10,778 nucleotides of DNA, taken from Neolecta irregularis DAH-3 (Eukaryota; Ascomycota; Neolectomycetes; Neolectales; Neolectaceae). The notes beneath the pieces were generated by a model. It was not told where the DNA came from. It saw only the letters and a list, made by a program, of their open reading frames with translations, and did not search any database. Below, one piece after another: positions 1 through 7,878 of the stretch (position 1 is the stretch's first letter; each line of letters begins with the position of its first letter). The stretch covers positions 1 to 10,778 of the forward strand of contig LXFE01000785.1 in assembly GCA_001929475.1 (NCBI GenBank). Direction: 5' to 3'. The position numbers and the translations under genes were made by a program.

Positions 1-597
1 GCTGGAACTCAAGGATAGATTACAATTATCTTCCTGGTATTGATTTGCCTGAACCAAGCATTCGTGATATAGAGCGAAAAATAAAAAATGGCTACAATAC
101 TGGAAATTGAATTCACGAACGTCGTGTCATACATTACTGATCATATCACGCCCAAAGAAATGAAAGTGTACAAGTGCAGCGAAGGGTTTCTGTAGCCGCT
201 GACCATCTACAGAATCTAGCATGAATTGCATTAGAGACCACAAAAAGACCCTTGAAACGTGATCATGAGGTTCGAATCACAAAACAGCAATATGACAAGT
301 TAAGTACTTCCTTTGATCTCCTCCTCCCCTCGTTCCTTTTCCCAAGGTCATTTTTTCTCTTGTATTTTTTCACACTCTGCGCCTTTCGAAGAGTAACATA
401 CGCATTGAATTCACTATCCTTCTTTGTGCTCTTTCTCTCAGTCTCAGCAATATCTTGAGAAATCTGTAAGATTTTAGAGCAGCGGAAACATCATCAGTAT
501 CTCCTTTCTTGACAGACCACTTCTTTCGAAGGAAAAAAATGAGGCTAGATTGTTAGGGTATAAGACAGGCGACGTTGAGATCGAGGGATTCCTGTGA
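1..597 (+). pseudogene. Unidentified coding remnant (3' part of a gene), partly decayed
   Basis: I do not recognise this family. The frame beginning at base 3 reads as protein-like sequence across about 3-298 but is interrupted by TGA codons at 108, 138 and 222. The part around 159-298 is rich in charged, helical residues (for example KRDHEVRITKQQYD). Removing 299-441 and 466-497, both GT-AG, joins this frame to a coherent tail (LSNILRNLISFLDRPLL, then a short end GDVEIEGFL) with a TGA stop at 595-597. The proposed 143-nt intron is pyrimidine-rich and far longer than any other intron in the window, so the model is tentative. All three interrupting stops are TGA, which fits loss of CGA (Arg) or TGG codons, but short introns could also remove some of them. 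The segment converges on the methyltransferase gene with a gap of about 47 bp. Confidence 0.35.
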
Positions 598-644
598 GTT
601 GCTAAAGTACAAGATCAGTACTTTGTTTAAACTGTTGGAATCAT

Positions 645-1528
645 TCAAGGATCACAAATTGTATTAGCCCAGTCATATCCTTTCCTCCAACAGACAATGT
701 ATCTTCCCTCTGAAGCCCCGTCAAATCCAACTGATGCATTCCAATCTTGTTCAACAGCAAAAACCTTTACACGTTGGCACTGCGGCCAATCACCGGCTTC
801 AAGAACCACAATCTTTGCTTCCCATTTCTCGGCAAGCTCCAATATTCGAAAGTAGAAGTAATCACCTCCGTGTACTGCAATTTCAGGTTCGTATAATCGC
901 ACAGAGCGATGGAGACGTTTGTATTCGGATTCGAGGACATATGGTGGATTCGAGGTCAGTATATCTACAGTTTTAATTTGAGGCAACTCCTCAAAAATAT
1001 CGGCCTGGATAAACCGTACATCAACGCGATTGTCGTTTGCGTTTCGGCGAGACAGTTTAACAGCATTCTGAGATACATCAATGCCCAAAACATGTGCATC
1101 TGGTATAACTGATTTAAGAAGAAGAGGTATACAGCCAGTTCCCGTACACAGATCAACAATTCGGATTCCTTGACTCTCTTTGTTCTTTTGGATTCGATCT
1201 GCTAGTCTCATCGACCATTCCTCTGTTTCCCATCGCGGTATCAAGACCCCCTTCCGGCACTTGATATTAAGGTGTCCAAAGGGAACATCTCCTTTTTGTA
1301 AGATATTTGGGACGACCGTGTGAAACCTAGAATGTATTGCAGAGGCATTCCTCTAGCTCTTTGAAAACATGATTTGTATATTTGGGCATGCGGATTCTTA
1401 GTTTTTGACTTTGCATAATCTGTTATCCATCGCAACTCCGCCTTTGCTGACTCCAAATCTCGAGTCGCTGTTAATAGAAGTCGCAGACATGGCGATGCCG
1501 TAATGGTATGAGGGCGGATTCGGGGCAT
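645..1528 (-). CDS. MTQ1: Protein-(glutamine-N5) methyltransferase, HemK/PrmC/MTQ1 family
   Basis: This is a SAM-dependent enzyme of the family that methylates the glutamine of the GGQ motif in translation release factors. The short protein without a cytosolic partner motif fits the mitochondrial type (yeast Mtq1). The spliced product is about 282 residues. The N-terminal helical part (about 1-60) carries the usual ELRWI segment and is followed by RARGMPLQYILG. The SAM-binding motif I is VDLCTGTG (about 113-120) and the catalytic NPPY is at about 182-185. Exons are 1528-1327 and 1291-645. The 35-nt intron (1326-1292, GT...AAG) must be removed to restore the family block LG-DVPFG-..-IPRWETE, the same length as in homologues. 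ATG at 1528 gives the expected N-terminus. The intron donor (GTTTCA) is weak. A targeting peptide is not obvious; mitochondrial location is inferred from the family. Confidence 0.88.
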
Positions 1529-2029
1529 CGAACGAGATTTCTTTTTCTACCTAATATTCTTTCTACAAGTTGAAGAGTAGCCGGTCAAACAAATACAGCA
1601 TTTAAGCTTGAGAACAGGACTTTCTGTTTACAATGTCCAGTTCAAAATGAGATCGAGCATGTGGTACGACGACAGAAACGTAAACCCCAACAAAAGATTT
1701 CACAGACATCGTGGAAGTATATATTCATCTAAACATGCGAACAAATATTAAAGCCTAAGGAAAATTATATCCCGGATTAAATATCTACTTTTCTAATAAA
1801 TTTTATCAGTTTCCTTGTCGATGCACACTGGGCAAACAAACCTTTCTGTTTGTCACGTGCATTTACTTGGTCAGATCGATCAAACGTTTCAATACTCCAC
1901 ATGTTTCTCCTGGATTCTGATAATGGGAAGATTAGATACAAAATAAATATCTATATCTCAATTCCAATAATACTCCCTCCGGAAGTGATGCCTCATTCAC
2001 GGTTGCCGGAGATCTTTCACAAGGTCAGC
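1529..2029. other. Spacer between MTQ1 and the SEC16 fragment, no gene recognised
   Basis: This AT-rich stretch holds the upstream region of MTQ1. A frame open from 1850 runs into the SEC16 fragment, but its first 50 or so residues (serine- and isoleucine-rich) match nothing I recognise. One CACGTG E-box core lies at 1854-1859. No RNA gene or repeat was seen. Confidence 0.4.
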
Positions 2030-2352
2030 ATTCTCGGCAAATTTCCCATAGATCTCCTTTGGTACCAATACCCAGTCGCAAAAGAGTCATTGCTTGGAGG
2101 GGATCCGGAAGGCGCTATTCGCTCCGCTCTGGATAATCGAATGTGGGTTCATGCAATGTTGATTGCAAGTTGCCTGAGTAAAGGTCGATGGAAATCTGTC
2201 GTTAAGGAATTTTTCGGACAGCGCTTGAGAATGCAGCAGAAGGAAGCGAGAATTTGAAGGTCTTTTGCGGGTCATGGTAGCAATGCAGGTATGCCGCTGC
2301 CAATCATACGGGTACATAGTTGAAGAACTGCTACCTCCTTCATTGCTGTTTG
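2030..2352 (+). pseudogene. SEC16: Fragment of Sec16 central conserved domain (COPII scaffold), broken
   Basis: Sec16 organises ER exit sites and binds COPII coat proteins; intact fungal Sec16 is well over 1,000 residues, so this is a small piece. The + frame at about 2084-2225 reads LLGGDPEGAIRSALDNRM, then HAMLIASCLSK and SVVKEFF, matching the start of the central conserved domain. In the same frame a TGA follows at about 2256 and then SFAGHGSNA. Removing 2289-2319 (31 nt, GT...TAG) joins it to VEELLPPS, the counterpart of the family's VDELVPPS. In the intervening segment the better-conserved reading (ALENAAEGSENLKV) is in another frame, so at least two indels are present. Similarity fades after about 2352 into stop codons. 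No start or downstream domain is visible, so I read it as a relic of a duplicated or rearranged copy. Confidence 0.7.
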
Positions 2353-2815
2353 TGCATTCCAAACACTGAAGTTGAGAAATGTAGATTGTGGCTGAAGTGT
2401 CAAAGAAAGGAATATTTGGATACAACAGATTGTATTACGGAGGTCGCAACTCGCAATTGTAGCGTTTTCGTGAGATTCCTTAACACAGCTTGGATAAAAA
2501 TAAAAACTTCCCTTAGATTCTTGACTTGGACCGATAAAACATATCCATTCCTGTAACCATAACACCTAGAGTGCTACTTATAGAAACCAGTGCAGCCACA
2601 TTGCTTATTGTGGTGACAAGTTACTTCAATAAAAGGCGAGGCCCGCTTTTACCATCTCTTCGGTTCTCGTAGTCAAGATCTAGGCACGCTTCCCCAATAA
2701 TCTCAGAGCTAAGCTTAGTGATATATAACATATCATTGTAGTGTGCGTCTCCCTTAGCTTTGACATCCATTTCAGTTCCCACCCCAGACTACCACCAGGA
2801 ATTGGATCTACAAAG
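2353..2815. other. Spacer with possible further SEC16 debris, nothing firm
   Basis: Short open frames exist on both strands (for example + 2320-2556, - 2272-2565), but none gives a recognisable or coherent product, and their overlap suggests chance. Part may be decayed Sec16 sequence downstream of the recognisable fragment. The last 100-200 bp should hold the promoter of the GNAT gene. Confidence 0.35.
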
Positions 2816-3545
2816 ATGTCAATGCTCGATGATACCGATATTCACCAAGCAGCCGTTTCTCAAAAGCTAGATCTAGTGCCAATAGAGGTCACCCTTCGAG
2901 ATGGAACGCCAGCCATAATCCACCCGCTGTTTCCCGGAAGCGAGATCCCTGATTCGCTTCTCTTCTCAATACATCAGACACTCAACAAGGAGATTGAAAT
3001 GGGAGAGACCTATCCTATAGAAAGACTCGTATCGCTTGAGGAATGCACAACCTTTTGGTTCGGAGCATTCTGTGCGGTAATGACAACCGGAAGGTTAGAT
3101 GCAAAGTTTTTGGGGTGTTTCTTCGTATGGCTTCTACAAATCTGCTATTGACGCAATTAGATCAAGCCCAACTATCCAGGTATCGACTTTAGCTCACAGT
3201 TGACAAATTCATCTTATTCTAGGTCGATGCTCACATGTTGCCAATTCGGGGTTTCTAGTTGCTCATGCTCATCGCAATCAAGGCATTGGAAAAGAATTGG
3301 CCAAGGCATTCTTGAAATACTGCCCCCAACTGGTAATTTCTATCATTGTTCCTCGTTAAGAATACAAGGGATACAAGTCTTGTGTCTTTAATCTTGTCTT
3401 TGCAACCAATAAGAGCAGCATACGGTTGTGGGAAAGCCTTGGATTTGAAAAGATAGGCACTGTTAAAAATGCAGCGAGACTGAAAGGGCATCAAGGTCTT
3501 ACTAATGCGTTTATCTATGGATATCAATTTGAGGAACAAACATGA
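2816..3545 (+). CDS. GNAT-family N-acetyltransferase (fungal), four exons
   Basis: This is a predicted acetyl-CoA-dependent acetyltransferase of about 204 residues; the substrate is unknown. Exons are 2816-3124, 3161-3179, 3223-3332 and 3369-3545. The introns are 36, 43 and 36 nt, and the first two have TTGAC branch points. Splicing restores a continuous fold: N-terminal VTLRDGTPA and PLFPGSEIPDSLL, then GETYPIE and WFGAFCAVM (about 70-90), LGCFF-IKPNYPGRCSHV, and the acetyl-CoA loop HRNQGIGKEL (R127-x-x-G130-x-G132). The last exon carries the typical C-terminal block (VFNLVFATNKSSIRLWESLGF). Some fungal homologues of this type are labelled N-acetyltransferase or 'L-A virus GAG acetyltransferase'; I would not assign that role. 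ATG 2816 is chosen because the in-frame sequence upstream of it is not conserved-looking; ATG 2822 is possible. The 19-nt exon 2 is notably small. It appears intact. Confidence 0.9.
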
Positions 3546-3649
3546 ACTGTAAAGAGAATACTCAGTCGCTCCTTGGCCCTTGACATATGTGTAAAGAAGA
3601 CAATTTTGGGATGGTATAAAATTTAATGTGCTGTAATTTCATTTGAATC

Positions 3650-4228
3650 ATGAGAGGTGCTTGTATCGTGACACAGTTTGCACCCTAACCGTTGAATACA
3701 GTCTATTTGCACTTTCATAGCTCTTTGTATTAGTGGTCGGGTTAAGAATCGTTAATCATCTAAGGGGGTGACAACGCCAAGTATCTATTTCAACCTCCAA
3801 ATTACATTGAAGACCAAATGATGGACATATTCTCAAATCTGTACCAATTTGGTTACTTTTTCATCGCTTTCCAAGCTCCAGTAAATGGTAGCATATTACA
3901 TGAGATCCTTGCGCTTACAAAAAGCTGCCCCATATGACTACCCCACATCAGAGTCAAATTCACTATACTGGTCATTTATTTCTGTACTCACCTACTCCAT
4001 TTTTTACTAACAAGTCATACCATCGCATTGACCGTGTTCGCTGCGATTGTTCTTGTGCTAACATGGAAAAAGATCGTGCGTCTAGTGCCGGACGCAATGA
4101 AATTTCCATTGAAGGTCTTTCGAAAGGATCAAGTAGCCATCAGATTGCTCGATGATGCTGAGGAAATCGAAGACACATTTAGGGATAATTCTGAGTATCA
4201 TGATGAAGAGATCATGGTGCGACGTTAA
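3650..4228 (+). CDS. Hypothetical small membrane protein with acidic cytosolic tail
   Basis: I do not recognise this gene. Its last three exons are fairly well supported: 3813-3880, 3925-3970 and 4015-4228, separated by two 44-nt GT-AG introns, the second with a TACTAAC box at 4005-4011, only a few bases before its AAG. Joined, they read LKSVPIWLLFHRFPSST, then APYDYPTSESNSLYC. A hydrophobic segment follows (ALTVFAAIVLVLTW), then KK and a tail rich in D and E that ends in VRR. The product therefore looks single-pass, with a charged tail of about 60 residues. The 5' end is uncertain. One complete model starts at ATG 3650, splices 3657-3701 (45 nt, CTAAC present) and 3727-3812, and gives about 119 residues. 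Another uses short introns 3727-3764 and 3781-3812 around a 16-nt exon but has no clear start. It could also be the C-terminal end of a decayed larger membrane protein. Confidence 0.45.
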
Positions 4229-4738
4229 CTATTGCCATCGGATGGACTGATGCAGGTGGAGTGTTGGGTTTTATATTGATATTAAGCGAATTTCATCTTG
4301 TGAGTTATCATTAACTCTATGGTATATTCCATGTTTGTATTATTACCAATAAGCAGTGCAATTTATGTTTTAATGTGGTCCATTATTTTCCCAATTAGCT
4401 TGTACCAGTTCAAACCGATAAATTTGGCTGATATTTTGACCAGATCTCAAGCAAAGGATGTTTGCATAGAAGCTATTTCTCAATGTTTTCCAAGAGTAGA
4501 AACAGATATGTTTACCCACTAATTATGATATAGGTACAAATGGGGAAGCAAAAATATAGATTGGAATTTACTATTTATCTATATAAAGGAGTCTGTTGTT
4601 CACCAAATATTCATCCTTGACCTGCTGAATAGTGGCTGGATTCCTTTTGCCGTTGCCTATCTAGTGTCAGATACCCCACAAGACTATACCTCCCCCAATA
4701 TTAATGTCCGTAAATAAGATAACATCTTCACCTGTATG

Positions 4739-4758
4739 GTAAGAACTATTGTTCTTAC
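4739..4758. repeat. Perfect short inverted repeat (hairpin)
   Basis: Arms GTAAGAAC and GTTCTTAC (8 bp each) flank a 4-base TATT loop. A looser outer pairing of CCTCCC (about 4690) with GGGAGG (about 4769) surrounds it. The function is unknown; an operator or chance hairpin is equally possible. Confidence 0.5.
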
Positions 4759-4799
4759 AGAAATAATGGGAGGGATAACTAAGAGCGGGTTTCTGGGCA

Positions 4800-4811
4800 T
4801 ATATAAAAAAA
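4800..4811 (+). promoter_or_regulatory. TATA-like box, possible GH36 promoter
   Basis: TATATAAAAAAA lies about 330 bp before the GH36 ATG and is followed by a C/A-rich stretch suited to transcription start. If used, it implies a long leader containing the overlapping ATG frame at 5041. This is inferred from base pattern only. Confidence 0.3.
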
Positions 4812-5137
4812 GGTAGAATATACAAGAGTCTTGTTTGTACTCAGGTTCCACATTTTACACCAACCACAAGTACTGCACTGTCCTTGCGATAGGCAGTGTG
4901 TAAGAATATACACACGGGAAAGGATTATATCCAGACAGAAATTAGTTTGAATCGGTCTAAGTCTATTGAGACTAATTGTTTGTTAATAATTTAACAGCCT
5001 CCATCAAACCACAGACGCCGGAAAGCGAATCGCTCTAGCAATGTTTGAGCTTATCGTCGATATTAACCGCCAATCATTGAACACGTGGAGAAATTTAATC
5101 AAATACGTCTGCCGCTCAACCTCCATTCCATCTTACT

Positions 5138-7673
5138 ATGTCACTAATAATTTTGTATCCGGCACTGGGATCAGTTCATATAGTCGAAAGCCGCACGATC
5201 TCTTTTCTTGTGTTCTGCGAAGTTGCGAATATATCCGAAATCGAGTTGTTCACAAATATTGAGCAAGAAGATCTCTGGAAGGCGATTGCTTTTCCTCCAC
5301 CTGCAAATCAAAGGTGCCATCTACGCATAGATATTCCGCGGGATACAGATTTTTTCTCGTTTACACTTCGGTATCGATGTGACAAATTGGGGGATTGGAG
5401 ATGGCTTGGTCGCGACGATAATAATGGCAGCATCGTAGTCAAACAAGATACGCCTCACCCAACAGAGCTTTCTTCACTCTTTGGCTCAATTTCTGCAGAA
5501 CAGGAACAATCTCCTGAAACTGTTTCTGCAAATGTGAATACCTGGACTGTTTCGACATCCGTGCCAGTCTATCATGCTCATGAAGCGATACATCGCCTAG
5601 GAACCCCGCGGTTTATGATTCGATATTTGGTCATTGTGCAGCAAAAGTGCCATTCTTATGTAGATCCTTTGATACTAATGGAACTAGTGCGTATTGGTTA
5701 TCTCCTTCCTCAGGGACCACAAAGCTTGTATTTCCGGGGCCCGTGGTTTACCTGCTATATTTACGGAGCGACGGAAGATATGTTCTTGTTCTTCCACTCG
5801 CCGGTACATCTGTAAATCTACTTTCCATAGCTTTTCTAATATCAGAATGAATGTATTTCTCATCTTACGATTGATCACGAATCTTTGTTTTTTTCAACTA
5901 AGAATGACTCAGATACTCCAGGAAGGGCTTACTGTATAATATCAACAAGCTTTTTGCTTGACAGTCTTTTGCAATGCTCGTTCGGCCTTTTGCGCCGATT
6001 GCTGGGAGAGCAATCAGCACTATTGACACCGCCCCGGTTATGGGCGTCTGATCTCTTTTATTGCACATGGGAGTCGCTCGGTCGTAATCTCTCATCCGAA
6101 AATATTCTCGCAGCTCTTCAAGATCTACACGATTCCGGAATTCGTGTCCGAGGGATTATCATCGATGATGGATGGCAATCGACTGTATCATACCTTGCTT
6201 ATGTTCTTCTAACTCGAAAAGAACGAGAAACGACAGATGATTTCTTTCGAGGCAAATGCAAACTTCCCCGGTGGGTTGAAACCTTTGATTACCCAGATTC
6301 GAACACGATTTAGGTATATTAATGACATCGGAGTCTGGCATTCGATCGTTGGATATTGGGAAGGCATCTGTCCTTCAGACTTCCCTAAATATACGACAAT
6401 TAATATGGACGTCGGCGATTCTTCAGTTTCGATAATTGCACCCAAAGACATTCAAAAGTACTATGATGATTATTACACCTTTTTGAAGAGCCAGGGGGTA
6501 AGTTGTGTTAAGGTCGATGTACAAGGAATATTTGAAACGATCAATCCGGATAAAACTGCCCAGCGAAGGATTTGGCGAGACTACCAAGAGGCGTTAAATG
6601 ATGCAGTGACAAAGAATTTCGAGAGGAAGGCTATATGGTGTATGTCAATGGACCCCAAAATCCTATACACCTCGTTATTGAGAAGGGATCTCCCATCTGC
6701 AACGTTTAGAAACTCGGATGACTACTTCCCTTTAATACCAGTATCCTTTTCCACGTCGCTAATCTTATTCTTACATCTAGCGGAGCCATACCGTGCATGT
6801 ATATCACAATACGTACAACTCCATCCTCACGGGCCAACTTTTTTCAAAGCCCGATTGGGATATGTTTATAACAAAGAATGAATCTGGGGTATACCATGCC
6901 GTGTCGAGATGTCTTTCCGGAAGTCCTGTGATGATCACAGATCCATTGGGAACACATGATCTCAATGTTATATATGCAATGACCATAGGCAAGGGGCGAA
7001 TTCTACGAGCTTCGGGACGGTGTATGCCTGTTGATTTATTTATGAATATCAACGATGGAGGAGTCTTGAAGATACGGAATCAGGTTTCTGAGGAGGTCTT
7101 CGCCTTAGGACTATTTAACCTTGATGACGATGAAGCTGGTTGTCTTGTCGATCTGGCGGATTTTGGTTCAGATGGTCATGTTGACATTTACTACTCCTAC
7201 TTTACAAAAGACACTGGAAGAGTTGGTGAAATATTTCCCAAAAAGATCTCCTTGGAAAAAGCTGGTGTCGAGCTCTTGACAGGATATAGCCTGAAAGTCG
7301 AGGGAGGTATCGGCGTTGCTTGTCTTGGGTTGGTTGACAAGTATATTTCCTACGTCGCTGTAAAAGAGTGGAAATTTTCAAATCGTAAAATTACAGCCCG
7401 ACTATTGGGCGTTGGAATCCTGGGTACCAATAGCCTTCTAATCTGTACGACTAACTTCCAGGCGTATATATTGAGGGCGTCGAGTTATGTTCAGAGTCAC
7501 TTCAAGTTTGTGTTGATGGCTCAATGGTTTCTGATGAAACCATCTCAATTAATGAGCATTTGCTGTGCGTTAATTTAAGAAAGGCACCAATATTGCGGTC
7601 TGTGGGTATTTCTGTTTCCATTATTTTGAAAGAACGGGAGAAAGGTGATCTTGGGGAATGGGTGGTCGTCTAA
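5138..7673 (+). CDS. GH36 raffinose synthase / alpha-galactosidase (Sip1-like), one apparent frameshift
   Basis: This retaining galactoside-active enzyme belongs to the raffinose synthase/seed imbibition protein branch of GH36, which hydrolyses or transfers alpha-galactosyl groups. Exons are 5138-5811, 5846-6184, 6222-6740, 6781-7423 and 7462-7673. Introns are 34, 37, 40 and 38 nt with CTAAT/CTAAC branch points. The product is about 795 residues. An N-terminal beta-rich part begins near YPALGSVHIVESRT. Further motifs are FYCTWESLGRNLS, IIIDDGWQS (about 330-337), GVWHSIVGYWEG, nucleophile segment VKVDVQ (D about 437), acid/base segment RNSDDYFP (D504/D505), PDWDMF and SGSPVMITD. The C-terminal exon gives VCVDG...LGEWVVV and a TAA stop. 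One break is present: the frame through HRLGTP ends and AVYDSIFGHCAAKVPF continues in another frame at the C-run 5604-5607. No GT-AG intron bridges it, so one base seems missing. Without it the gene is full-length. Synthase versus hydrolase cannot be decided here. Confidence 0.88.
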
Positions 7674-7878
7674 AATACAAATAGTTTGTATTTCACGTCA
7701 TAAATATGCTTGTTTCATCCTTCAAAATAAATTTCTTCACATGGTTCAAATCCAACAGTGTTGAAAGCTTTTTCATATATGGATTTGAGCACAAATGGAG
7801 GGTTATAGATTGTTTAGCTAAAGAAACCGTGATAGGGTTACGAATGAGCGGATCTGGATGAATATGAAAAGTACCGGC

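Larger units (their letters stand above)
4229..5137. other. Long AT-rich intergenic region upstream of the GH36 gene
   Basis: About 900 bp without a convincing gene. A short + frame at 4319-4522 (67 codons) has a hydrophobic start and no recognisable domain. The region contains a perfect hairpin (4739-4758) and a TATA-like tract (4800-4811). Another ATG frame (5041-5262) overlaps the GH36 start in a different frame and would act as an upstream ORF if transcribed. Confidence 0.5.

Noticed and set aside
268-281. GGTTCGAATC, resembling a tRNA B-box
   Set aside because: The flanking bases do not form a T-stem, and no acceptor stem or well-placed A-box is found. The segment reads as coding remnant (HEVRITK).
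1-597. TGA as a sense codon (alternative genetic code)
   Set aside because: The GNAT, MFS, MTQ1 and GH36 genes use TGG for Trp and contain no in-frame TGA, so decay of the left fragment and SEC16 relic is the simpler explanation.
734-1112. Plus-strand open frames opposite MTQ1
   Set aside because: They are antisense to a well-supported methyltransferase and have no domain-like sequence.
2272-2565. Minus-strand ORF of 97 codons
   Set aside because: It overlaps the SEC16 fragment and its spacer, has odd Cys/Ser-rich composition, and no recognisable domain.
4319-4522. Short + ORF with hydrophobic N-terminus
   Set aside because: It has AT-driven composition, no homology that I can see, no supporting splice structure, and a poor start context.
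5563-5600. Intron explaining the GH36 frame change (GTCTATC...CCTAG, 34 nt)
   Set aside because: Splicing here leads directly to a TGA after GAACCCCGCGGTTTA, and no other donor in the correct phase exists. A one-base loss fits better.
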